NCBI GenBank assembly: GCA_002474415.1
Contig: DLQV01000258.1
Span: 1 to 6,533 of the forward strand
Origin: Lachnospiraceae bacterium UBA7598
GTDB lineage: Bacteria; Bacillota; Clostridia; Lachnospirales; Lachnospiraceae
Reading direction: 5' to 3'
DNA length: 6,533 bases
This document shows positions 1 through 6,049 of this stretch, piece after piece (within the stretch, counting starts at the first letter, position 1; each line of letters starts with the position of its first letter). The position numbers and the translations under genes are program-made. The notes beneath the pieces are model-generated. The model made no database searches. It saw only the letters and a program-made list of their open reading frames with translations, and had not been told where the DNA came from.

Positions 1-23
1 CATTCAATATTTTCATTTTCCAT
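1..23 (-). CDS. Start of an unidentified gene downstream of the metal ATPase (possible ArsR/SmtB regulator)
   Basis: Only the first seven codons are inside the window, reading MENENIE, and the eighth codon begins TG. The start is well supported because an AAAGGAG ribosome binding site lies about 8 nt upstream of the ATG, in the 18-nt gap after the ATPase stop codon. The tight spacing and same strand place it in the metal-efflux operon. Seven residues cannot identify a family. Short acidic N-termini followed by a Cys-containing segment are known in clostridial ArsR/SmtB metalloregulators, and the operon has an ArsR/SmtB-like operator, so a regulator is a reasonable guess and nothing more. Confidence 0.6.
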
Positions 24-41
24 GAAATCGTCTCCTTTGGC

Positions 42-1970
42 CTACAATTTCTTCACAAACAGTGCCCGGATTGCATTTAAGACTGCAATCACCATAACAC
101 CGACATCCGCAAAAATTCCCATCCACATATTCGCAACACCTATCGTTACTAAAAACAGACAGAGAAGCTTAATGCCAATTGCAAAACAGATGTTTTCATA
201 TACGATGCGCAGACATTTTCTTGCAATACGGATTGCCTTGGCAATCTTGAGCGGATCATCATCCATCAGGACCACATCTGCAGCTTCAATGGCTGCATCC
301 GAGCCAAGTGCTCCCATGGCGATTCCGACATCCACACGGGAAAGCACCGGCGCATCGTTGATACCATCTCCTACAAAGGCAACGGTACTCTTTTCTTCCT
401 TGGTCTGTAACAACTTTTCTACTTCTGAAACCTTATCTGCCGGAAGCAGCTGGGAATGTACCTCTGTAATTCCAACTTCCCTGGCTACCTGCTGTGCCAC
501 ACGGTCATCATCACCCGTCAGCATTACCAGCCGGTGCACGCCGGAATTTTTCAGAGCCTGCATGGCTGCTGCCGCATTTGGCTTGAGCATATCGGAAATC
601 AGTATGTGACCGGCATAGACCCCATCGATTGCCAGATGTACGATTGTGCCCGTACAGCTGCAGTTGCGATAAGCAATTCCTTCTTTTTTCATGAGCTTAT
701 CATTTCCTGCCGCTACTTTGTGTCCTTCTACCGTTGCAATAACACCATGTCCACCGATTTCCTGTACATCAGTCACACGATCCACATCAAGTTTCTTTCC
801 ATACGCTTTCTGCAGACTGATACTGATCGGATGTGTACTGTGACACTCTGCCAGTGCTGCATACTCCAACAGCTGTTCCTCTTCCTTTGTATATACCGGA
901 TGTCCGGACTCAACCGGGCAACTGCCGGATGCACAGCTTGTTCCGTGAATTCCACAGACTTCAAACACGCCCTGCGTAATCGTTCCTGTCTTATCAAAGA
1001 CAACCGTGCGCGTTCCTGCAAGTGCCTCCAGATAGTTGGAACCTTTTACCAGAATGCCCTCTGCACTGGCGCCTCCGATGCCTGCAAAAAAGCTGAGTGG
1101 AATACTGATAACCAGCGCACAAGGGCAGCTGATAACCAGAAATGTCAGTGCACGATAAATCCAGATGCCCCAGTCTGCTGGAAGTCCCATAAACAGCATA
1201 CGGACAAGCGGTGGCAGAATTGCCAGTGCCAGCGCGCCGTAGCAGACTGCCGGTGTATAATAATGTGCAAATCTAGAAATAAAATTCTCGGAACGTGATT
1301 TCTTAGAACTTGCATTCTCCACCAGATCAAGGATCTTGGAAACCGTAGATTCTCCGAATTCTTTTGTTGTGCGGATCTTTAACAGTCCGGAAATATTGAT
1401 GCATCCACTGATGATTTCCTCTCCCACGGCGACTTCCCGCGGAACACTCTCTCCCGTCAGCGCACTGGTATTCAGGGAAGAATGTCCTTCTACAACCACA
1501 CCGTCAATCGGAACTTTTTCGCCTGGCTGTACAATAATCACCGTGCCGATCTCCACCTCATCCGGATCTACTTTTTCAATCTGGCCGTCTTTTTCAATGT
1601 TTGCATAATCCGGCCGGATATCCATCAGATCACTGATATTGCGACGGCTCTTGCCGACAGCATAACTCTGAAACAGCTCCCCGATCTGATAAAATAACAT
1701 AACGGCAACGCCTTCTTTGTAATCGCCGAGGGCGATCGCTCCGACGGTTGCCACTGCCATCAAAAAATTTTCATCAAACACCTGCTTATTGCAGATTCCC
1801 TTCCAGGCTTTCCGCAGAATATCATAACCAATTACAAGATATGGAACTACATAAAACAGAAATTCCAGCCACTTTGGTATGGAAATAATGCTTCCTGCAA
1901 TTCCGATGGCAACCAGAAGTACTGCCGCCACAATAATTCGTTTTAATACTTTTTTCTGCTTTTTATTCAT
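42..1970 (-). CDS. cadA: Heavy-metal translocating P1B-type ATPase, Zn/Cd exporter class
   Basis: This 642-aa inner-membrane pump is expected to export Zn(II), Cd(II) or similar divalent metals using ATP. Visible P-type ATPase motifs are TGES at 172-175 (actuator domain), the membrane metal-site motif Cys-Pro-Cys at 282-284, the phosphorylated Asp326 in DKTGT, the P1B-specific His380-Pro381, TGD at 485-487 and GDGINDAP at 534-541. In the last membrane pair, Lys601 and Asp622 are spaced 21 residues apart, as are the Lys and Asp of the Zn/Cd-type pump ZntA, which favours Zn/Cd over Cu. About eight membrane segments are present (roughly 11-29, 35-51, 66-82, 86-104, 238-260, 270-292, 590-611, 613-636). 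The usual N-terminal HMA domain is absent; it is encoded separately just upstream. A Cys/His-rich insertion (Cys339, His342, Cys346, Cys351, His357) follows the phosphorylation site. The SD (AAGGAG) overlaps the stop codon of the upstream HMA gene, which suggests translational coupling. The gene symbol is by class; substrate is inferred. Confidence 0.93.
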   Translation of the reverse strand: MNKKQKKVLKRIIVAAVLLVAIGIAGSIISIPKWLEFLFYVVPYLVIGYDILRKAWKGICNKQVFDENFLMAVATVGAIALGDYKEGVAVMLFYQIGELFQSYAVGKSRRNISDLMDIRPDYANIEKDGQIEKVDPDEVEIGTVIIVQPGEKVPIDGVVVEGHSSLNTSALTGESVPREVAVGEEIISGCINISGLLKIRTTKEFGESTVSKILDLVENASSKKSRSENFISRFAHYYTPAVCYGALALAILPPLVRMLFMGLPADWGIWIYRALTFLVISCPCALVISIPLSFFAGIGGASAEGILVKGSNYLEALAGTRTVVFDKTGTITQGVFEVCGIHGTSCASGSCPVESGHPVYTKEEEQLLEYAALAECHSTHPISISLQKAYGKKLDVDRVTDVQEIGGHGVIATVEGHKVAAGNDKLMKKEGIAYRNCSCTGTIVHLAIDGVYAGHILISDMLKPNAAAAMQALKNSGVHRLVMLTGDDDRVAQQVAREVGITEVHSQLLPADKVSEVEKLLQTKEEKSTVAFVGDGINDAPVLSRVDVGIAMGALGSDAAIEAADVVLMDDDPLKIAKAIRIARKCLRIVYENICFAIGIKLLCLFLVTIGVANMWMGIFADVGVMVIAVLNAIRALFVKKL

Positions 1971-1982
1971 AGTGACCGCTCC

Positions 1983-2201
1983 TTAAAGAAAGATCTCACA
2001 ATCATCTTCCACTTTCTTGCAGTTCTTTAATACATCCTGCATAACAGCTTTTGCATCTGCCCCATCTTCAAATTCAACATTCATCTTCAGGGTCATAAAG
2101 TTTACGGTTGCATCCTTTACACCTGTAGTAGCTTTTGCAGCTTCCTCCATTTTGTTTGCACAGTTTGCACAATCCACATCAATTTTGTAAGTCTTCTTCA
2201 T
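1983..2201 (-). CDS. Stand-alone heavy-metal-associated (HMA) domain protein
   Basis: This 72-aa cytosolic protein is a single ferredoxin-like HMA domain with the metal-binding motif DCANC (Cys11, Cys14). Asp before the first Cys, instead of the GMTC of copper chaperones, resembles Zn/Cd-type HMA domains. Two further cysteines (Cys61, Cys68) lie in the last strand. It probably does the job of the N-terminal metal-binding domain missing from the ATPase 12 nt downstream, either handing over metal or sensing it for the pump. An upstream ATG at 2234 would add 11 residues but has no ribosome binding site. GGAGG at 2211-2215 lies 9 nt from the ATG at 2201 and only 3 nt from the ATG at 2207, so 2201 is preferred. 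It is the first gene of the operon, directly behind the promoter and operator. Confidence 0.88.
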   Translation of the reverse strand: MKKTYKIDVDCANCANKMEEAAKATTGVKDATVNFMTLKMNVEFEDGADAKAVMQDVLKNCKKVEDDCEIFL

Positions 2202-2247
2202 AGCCATCTTCCTCCATACTATTTCATCATTCATTTTATCATTGTTT

Positions 2248-2269
2248 CATATGAGCATTTGTTCATATG
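2248..2269 (-). promoter_or_regulatory. ArsR/SmtB-like operator palindrome
   Basis: On the minus strand this reads CATATGAACA-AA-TGCTCATATG, an imperfect 22-bp inverted repeat: 10-bp arms with two mismatched positions flanking an AA centre. It starts a few bases after the predicted transcription start, where a bound repressor would block transcription. The TGAACA half-site in an AT-rich palindrome matches the general form of operators bound by SmtB/CzrA/CadC-type repressors, which release DNA when Zn or Cd is bound. Sequence and position are observed; the identity of the regulator is inferred. Confidence 0.7.
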
Positions 2270-2278
2270 TTTGATTCT

Positions 2279-2306
2279 ATTATAGACCAGAGAAAGAATT
2301 TGTCAA
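2279..2306 (-). promoter_or_regulatory. Consensus sigma-A promoter of the metal-efflux operon
   Basis: The -35 hexamer TTGACA (2301-2306) and the -10 hexamer TATAAT (2279-2284) are both perfect, separated by 16 bp. Transcription would start near 2272, giving a leader of about 70 nt before the HMA gene. A promoter this strong would need repression when metal is absent, which fits the palindrome immediately downstream. Confidence 0.88.
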
Positions 2307-2309
2307 TAG

Positions 2310-2336
2310 AAAAAAGGAAGAATTTTTCATTCTTCC
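2310..2336 (-). terminator. Rho-independent terminator of the phosphatase-yibE/F operon
   Basis: On the minus strand a perfect 8-bp stem GGAAGAAT / ATTCTTCC with a 5-nt loop (GAAAA) is followed by six T residues. The 5' arm and part of the loop are coding: they specify the last Glu codons and stop of yibE/F. It ends 4 bp before the -35 box of the metal-efflux promoter, so it insulates the two operons. Confidence 0.8.
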
Positions 2337-3499
2337 TCTTCTTCATACCGTTCTTCCATCAATGGCTCCCAGCATGGCTGTGATTTCTTTTTCCCGATCA
2401 GAACAGCAGAAACGGCTGCAGTAATTGGTACGGTCAATACCACCCCAAGAGTTCCGGAAAGTCCCTGCATGATCTCTACGCCGATTACATAAGAATTGAT
2501 CAGCTGATTATAACTCAGATTGTACGCATAATTGACAACAAGTGTAGACAAAGCTCCTCCGACATAGGCAAAAATCAGTGTATTGGCCATGGTTCCCATC
2601 ATATCACGACCCACGCGGATTCCTGAAACAAACAGTTCTCTGGTTCCCAGTTTCGGACTACGGTCGTGCAATTCCTGAATGGTGGAAGCAATCGACATGC
2701 CGACATCCATCGTTGCTCCAAGTGCTGCGATAATGATTCCGGCAAACAGGAGCTGCCCGATACGCACATGCGTATTCTGTGCCACATAATTTAAGGTTTC
2801 AATATCGGACACATTATATCCGGTAATGCCAGCTGCTTTTCCAAACAAAATTGCTGCCACGGCTGCAACCACAACCCCGCAGATCGTTCCAATAACTGCC
2901 GAAACTGTTTTATTTGTCATGCCACCCAACAGCCACAACGTCAGCAATGTCGATAAAATTGCCACCACAATGGTAATCGCAATCGGTGATATTCCCCGAT
3001 ACATAAGCGGAAACATCAGATAAATGATACAGATTCCGGTAAATGCCAGACTGGCAATCGCCTTGATACCTTTCTTTCCACCAATGACACAGACGATCAG
3101 GCAGAAAAACAGGCCAAACAGATAAATTGCGGCAGTCCGGTCCTTACTGTACACTGTCACCACGGTATTATCCTCTGTCGTGCTCACAATTACAATCACC
3201 CGCGAACCTGTCTTACAGTTCTCCATGCCAAACAAAGAACCACTTGGATTGACGGCATCAAATTCTTCCCCTGCATGTGCTCCTGTTTTTACCTGTACAC
3301 GCACTTCCTGTGTGCCATAGCGTTCCCCATCTTCCGCCAGATTATCTTTTGTAATCTTTGTCACAATTGCTTTTTCATAACTTTGCCCTTCCGTAGAAAT
3401 CAGAGGTACTTTTTCAAATTGATTTACTTTGACTAATAAGAGCAGGAACCCCACCAGACAAAGGGTTCCCACTAAAACTTTTTTCCAGTTTTTCTTCAT
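2327..3499 (-). CDS. YibE/F family multi-pass membrane protein
   Basis: This 390-aa protein belongs to the YibE/F family, whose biochemical role is not established. It begins with a membrane anchor (about 7-24), followed by a soluble, strand-rich extracytoplasmic domain (about 25-120). Several membrane helices follow (roughly 122-140, 145-165, 171-191, 198-220, 246-270, 303-325, 335-368). The family signature is visible as GATMDVGMSIAS at 261-272 and GRDMMGTMANTLIFAYVGG at 297-315. The protein ends in a run of five Glu codons that overlaps the terminator. Its ATG directly abuts the TAA of the frame encoding the phosphatase Ig-like domain (TAAATG), and no clear Shine-Dalgarno lies upstream, only an A-rich AAAGAAAG stretch. 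Translation is therefore probably coupled to ribosomes finishing that frame. Operon partnership with a secreted phosphatase suggests an envelope or transport function; that is inference. Confidence 0.9.
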   Translation of the reverse strand: MKKNWKKVLVGTLCLVGFLLLLVKVNQFEKVPLISTEGQSYEKAIVTKITKDNLAEDGERYGTQEVRVQVKTGAHAGEEFDAVNPSGSLFGMENCKTGSRVIVIVSTTEDNTVVTVYSKDRTAAIYLFGLFFCLIVCVIGGKKGIKAIASLAFTGICIIYLMFPLMYRGISPIAITIVVAILSTLLTLWLLGGMTNKTVSAVIGTICGVVVAAVAAILFGKAAGITGYNVSDIETLNYVAQNTHVRIGQLLFAGIIIAALGATMDVGMSIASTIQELHDRSPKLGTRELFVSGIRVGRDMMGTMANTLIFAYVGGALSTLVVNYAYNLSYNQLINSYVIGVEIMQGLSGTLGVVLTVPITAAVSAVLIGKKKSQPCWEPLMEERYEEEEE

Positions 3500-3730
3500 T
3501 TATTTAGCTGCTTTCTTTACTGCTTTCTTTGTAACAGTAATCGTAATTGTTTTACTTGCCGCCTGATACTGACTGCTGCCTGCTGCTTTCACCGTAATCG
3601 TAACCTTTCCGGCCTTTTTTACGGTAACTTTTCCGTTCTTATCAACAGTTGCAACCTTCTTATCGGAAGATGTATAGGTAAGCGCTGTTTTCGCTTTTGC
3701 ATTTAAGGAAAAGGCTTTGTCTCCTACGGT
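3500..3730 (-). pseudogene. Frameshifted C-terminal Ig-like (bacterial Ig type) domain of the phosphatase
   Basis: After the phosphatase stop at 3724-3726, the -1 frame stays open for 76 codons without an internal stop and ends at TAA 3500-3502. It begins TVGDKAFSLNAKAKT and contains LTYTSSDKKVATVDKNGKVT, AGKVTITVKA and ASKTITITVT, then a Lys/Ala tail. This is the pattern of the Ig-like repeat at the end of many Lachnospiraceae secreted proteins. It has no start or ribosome binding site of its own. One extra A in the A6 run at 3730-3735 would fuse it in frame to the phosphatase, giving a 597-aa protein. As the sequence stands the domain is not translated unless frameshifting occurs. Confidence 0.85.
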
Positions 3731-5292
3731 TTTTTGTAAGAGCTCTTCGCCTGAATGGTCTGCTTTACCGCATCTTTTACGATCGTATATGTAGTTGATC
3801 CCTGTAACTGTTTTCTGGTTGTCGCATCATAAGTTGTTACAGAAAACTTCTTGTCTGTTACGTTTACCACAGAATAGGTTGGTGTCCAGGTCTGGCTTCT
3901 CTCAGAAATGAAATCCTGCTTGGAAGCAATCAGGTTATAGAATTTTGAACCTGTTGCAGAGTTTGCCTCTAAGTATACGGTTCCCTTCGGATTGGTAACC
4001 GTTCCACCAACGGTCTTGTTTACGATTTCATAGCAGTTGTTCTGTGCCTGATAAGCACTGTCTTTTTCGGCTTCCTCTACAGATTTATATCCATAAGTAC
4101 TGTAAGAAGTATGATCCTTTCCATCTCCCTCAAGCTGGAATGTTCTCGAATATGTATGATCATGTCCCTGCATAACCACATCAATCTTATACTTATCCAT
4201 CAGTGGAGTAAGCTGTGTACGAAGCACCATACCATCGGAATCGGAATGATCGTAACCACTGCCGTAAATATCCTGATGGAATACCACAATACGCCATTTG
4301 GCATCCTTATTCTCATTGATTGCTTTTTTCATGACATTCTCATGAGTTGCACAGTTATAGTTGTTTGTATCAAGAACGATGAACAGGACATTTCCATAGC
4401 GATAATAGTAATCGGTTCCTGCCTTTGTCTTTCCCTGTACATAATTGGTATCGGTATCGGAAAAAGCATTCGGATTATTAAAATGCAGGCTGTACTGGCC
4501 GGAAACACTGTCATGGTTACCAATGGTCGTTGCTACCGGAAGGGAAGTCAGCGCTTTGGCTCCAAGATATCCTGCATACTCGCGCTCGTTGCTTCCGTAA
4601 TTTACCTGATCTCCTGCAGATACAAGAAAACTTACATCCGAATGATCTTCAAGCGCTTCATTCAATACATGATTCCAGTTATAACTGTCATTTCTCGCAG
4701 CAAGATTCTTTTCTGGTGCGGAAGTTACAACATTTCCTGCATTTTCCATCTTTTCACTCTCACTGCTGGTCTGACCTTTCGAAGCACCGATCTGCGGATC
4801 TCCGACATACAGGAAGGAAAATTCATCAAACGACTGTGTGGTATAATTCTGTGTATCCTGCCATTTTCCATCCTGAAATACCTGATAATAATAGCTGGTA
4901 TTTTCTTTGAGACCGCTTACGGTTACTTTATTCGAAAAATATTTTGTGGTATCTATGGTCACAGCTTCGGTCTGCGCTCCGGTGAACTCTGTCGCTCCAT
5001 CCATATTCTGTCTGGTAGAGATTCTCACCTTTGGAGTCTCAGCCGTTTTGCTGTACCATGCATAATTTAATTTTGTCTCATCTGCACCCGGGGTCAGAGA
5101 TACATGTTCATACTGGCTGCTGTAAGCCGCCCAGTTCTTTTTCCAGTTGCTCCAGTCTGTAGACTCCTGGGAAGCATCGTTCCAATGTTCCGTTGCTGCT
5201 GCAATCTTTGTCGGAACTCCGGTCGCGAACGTACCAACCAATACGGCGGAAGAGAGGACTCCGGCTGTAATCTTCATGACATTTTTTTTCAT
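3724..5292 (-). CDS. Secreted purple-acid-phosphatase-like metallophosphoesterase, 3'-truncated by a frameshift
   Basis: This 522-aa exported protein likely hydrolyses phosphate esters outside the membrane. A Sec signal peptide is visible: Lys-rich start, hydrophobic stretch about 7-26 and an Ala-Ala-Ala cleavage region near 31-33. Residues about 60-155 look like the fibronectin-type N-terminal domain of purple acid phosphatases. The calcineurin-like catalytic domain follows with its metal-ligand motifs in order: GDPQ (Asp165), GDQ (Asp228), GNHD (Asn259, His260), His339 in VFHQ, and GHDHTYSR (His377, His379). The SD AAGGAGA at 5301-5307 is 8 nt from the ATG. The frame ends at TAG just after SSYKK; a missing A in an A6 run cuts off the Ig-like domain that follows. 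The catalytic core is complete, so enzyme activity may survive, but the C-terminal domain, possibly used for wall retention, would be lost. It is first in a two-gene operon with yibE/F. Confidence 0.92.
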   Translation of the reverse strand: MKKNVMKITAGVLSSAVLVGTFATGVPTKIAAATEHWNDASQESTDWSNWKKNWAAYSSQYEHVSLTPGADETKLNYAWYSKTAETPKVRISTRQNMDGATEFTGAQTEAVTIDTTKYFSNKVTVSGLKENTSYYYQVFQDGKWQDTQNYTTQSFDEFSFLYVGDPQIGASKGQTSSESEKMENAGNVVTSAPEKNLAARNDSYNWNHVLNEALEDHSDVSFLVSAGDQVNYGSNEREYAGYLGAKALTSLPVATTIGNHDSVSGQYSLHFNNPNAFSDTDTNYVQGKTKAGTDYYYRYGNVLFIVLDTNNYNCATHENVMKKAINENKDAKWRIVVFHQDIYGSGYDHSDSDGMVLRTQLTPLMDKYKIDVVMQGHDHTYSRTFQLEGDGKDHTSYSTYGYKSVEEAEKDSAYQAQNNCYEIVNKTVGGTVTNPKGTVYLEANSATGSKFYNLIASKQDFISERSQTWTPTYSVVNVTDKKFSVTTYDATTRKQLQGSTTYTIVKDAVKQTIQAKSSYKKP

Positions 5293-5300
5293 AATTTTGT

Positions 5301-5307
5301 TCTCCTT
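5301..5307 (-). promoter_or_regulatory. Ribosome binding site of the phosphatase gene
   Basis: AAGGAGA lies 8 nt upstream of the ATG at 5292 and fixes the start used, which is also the start that gives a proper signal peptide. Confidence 0.8.
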
Positions 5308-5310
5308 GTG

Positions 5311-5337
5311 AAATCTGTAAGATTTATTACAGGATTT
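5311..5337 (-). repeat. Inverted repeat / hairpin in the phosphatase leader
   Basis: AAAT-CTGTAA and TTACAG-G-ATTT on the plus strand form a 10-bp stem with a single-base bulge and a 6-nt loop. It lies immediately upstream of the ribosome binding site and near the likely transcription start. It has no T-tract on the minus strand, so it is not a terminator. It may be an operator or a leader hairpin that affects translation or mRNA stability. Confidence 0.45.
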
Positions 5338-5381
5338 ATGATAAACAGGTTATGTAAGATGTACTATCCGTTTTCTGTAAG
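5338..5381 (-). promoter_or_regulatory. Candidate phosphatase promoter with CTTACA repeats
   Basis: A -10-like TATCAT (5338-5343, five of six matches) has no recognisable -35 at 17 bp. The upstream region carries CTTACAT (5352-5358) and CTTACAG (5375-5381), and a third CTTACAG lies at 5315-5321. Weak -35 elements with TTACA-type repeats are typical of activator-dependent promoters such as those of the PhoB/PhoP phosphate regulon, which would suit a phosphatase. The repeat spacing (23 and 37 bp) does not fit the usual 11-bp Pho-box period well, so this is a weak call. Confidence 0.3.
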
Positions 5382-5390
5382 TCTTTTGTA

Positions 5391-5426
5391 AAAAGAAAAA
5401 GAGTGGATGCTTTGAGACATCCACTC
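5391..5426 (-). terminator. Rho-independent terminator after the ferritin-like gene
   Basis: A perfect 9-bp stem (GAGTGGATG / CATCCACTC) with an 8-nt loop is followed on the minus strand by TTTTTCTTTT. It starts 10 nt after the stop codon of the ferritin-like gene and separates it from the phosphatase operon. Confidence 0.9.
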
Positions 5427-5436
5427 CATATGCCGG

Positions 5437-5895
5437 CTATGCCATGCCGTTTACGGTTTTATATTTATAGAGCATCTCCGCATGATTCTGTTCTTCTACC
5501 TGGATATCCGCCAGAAGTTTACGCACATCGGAATCTCCAAACGCAAAAACATCGGTATTATAAGTCCCGGACACCATTTTCTCAGAACCAATACTGTCGG
5601 TGGCAAGGAAATTGTCGTTTTTCTTGTCTTCCGGATTGGTCATGGAATCATAGGTTGCTTTTGGTTCATACATTTTTCCTTCCCTGTCATTGACGTTGCA
5701 GGATGGGACACTGCCTTTCATTACCTGTTCCAAAGACTCCACATGCTTTTGCTCTTTCTTTTCGAGATCTGCGAATAAATCCCGAAGTACCGGGTCCTTT
5801 GCTTCCTGTCCATAACGTTTGTACTTCTCCACGCAGGACAGTTCCTGTGTGTGCAGATCCTCAATTGTTGCCATCTCTTTTTCTGTTAAAACCAT
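5437..5895 (-). CDS. Ferritin-like four-helix protein (rubrerythrin / spore-coat CotF type)
   Basis: This 152-aa soluble protein appears to be a di-iron-type four-helix bundle. Candidate metal ligands are Glu18, Glu48 with His51 (EQKH), Glu105, and Glu135 with His138 (EQNH). The two halves align with each other: Glu-to-ExxH spacing is 30 residues in both, and Tyr25/112, Asp34/121, Arg38/125, Ala42-Asp43/129-130 and Leu55/142 correspond. A Gly/Asn/Asp-rich linker (about 61-100) joins the halves. There is no C-terminal rubredoxin domain, so it is not a full rubrerythrin. Relatives in Clostridia are usually called spore coat protein (CotF) or ferritin-like. Roles in peroxide or iron handling, or in the spore coat, are both possible. 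The SD AGAGG at 5904-5908 is 8 nt from the ATG. It is monocistronic, with its own terminator. Confidence 0.8.
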   Translation of the reverse strand: MVLTEKEMATIEDLHTQELSCVEKYKRYGQEAKDPVLRDLFADLEKKEQKHVESLEQVMKGSVPSCNVNDREGKMYEPKATYDSMTNPEDKKNDNFLATDSIGSEKMVSGTYNTDVFAFGDSDVRKLLADIQVEEQNHAEMLYKYKTVNGMA

Positions 5896-5985
5896 GGTTT
5901 ATACCTCTTTCTTTCCTGATATAATTGTGACGATTACAGAACCTGAAAACTCCGCAATCTTCTCTCCTAGTATCTGTAAAAAAAT

Positions 5986-6014
5986 AAATTACATACCTGG
6001 TAAAATTTCGTCAA
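5986..6014 (-). promoter_or_regulatory. Weak candidate promoter for the ferritin-like gene
   Basis: TTGACG (6009-6014) is followed by TAATTT (5986-5991) at 17 bp, or by the better TGTAAT (5988-5993) at only 15 bp. Either would give a leader of roughly 80-90 nt. No clear sporulation-sigma promoter was recognised in the spacer. Confidence 0.3.
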
Positions 6015-6030
6015 AAGGACTTGAAATTTT
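6002..6030. repeat. Perfect 8-bp inverted repeat between divergent promoters
   Basis: AAAATTTC (6002-6009) and GAAATTTT (6023-6030) are exact reverse complements separated by 13 bp. The element covers the -35 box of the plus-strand promoter and that of the candidate minus-strand promoter. It could be a shared regulator site, though AT-rich spacers also produce such repeats by chance. Confidence 0.4.
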
Positions 6031-6049
6031 CCACAACAGATTGTATAAT
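6021..6049 (+). promoter_or_regulatory. Sigma-A promoter of the aldo/keto reductase gene
   Basis: TTGAAA (6021-6026, five of six) and TATAAT (6044-6049, perfect) are separated by 17 bp. Transcription would start near 6056, giving a leader of about 73 nt before the ATG at 6129. Confidence 0.85.

Noticed and set aside
22..1298. Long plus-strand open frames (22-609 and 456-1298) opposite the metal ATPase
   Set aside because: They run antisense to a gene with all P-type ATPase motifs, lack ribosome binding sites, and their translations are Cys/Ser-rich low-plausibility sequence.
2202..2234. Upstream ATG at 2234 as the start of the HMA gene
   Set aside because: No ribosome binding site precedes it, and the GGAGG suited to the ATG at 2201 would lie inside the coding region.
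3724..3735. A classical programmed -1 frameshift site
   Set aside because: The zero frame reads TAC AAA AAA CCG, which does not match the X XXY YYZ heptamer, and six A residues are short for transcriptional slippage. A simple one-base loss is more likely, so slippage is kept only as a possibility.
4111..5070. A 319-codon plus-strand open frame opposite the phosphatase
   Set aside because: The minus strand encodes a complete metallophosphoesterase with a signal peptide; the plus frame has no binding site and an implausible Ile/Cys-rich composition.
5301..5436. A riboswitch upstream of the phosphatase
   Set aside because: The space after the previous terminator is under 100 bp and holds one small hairpin; no known riboswitch core was recognised.
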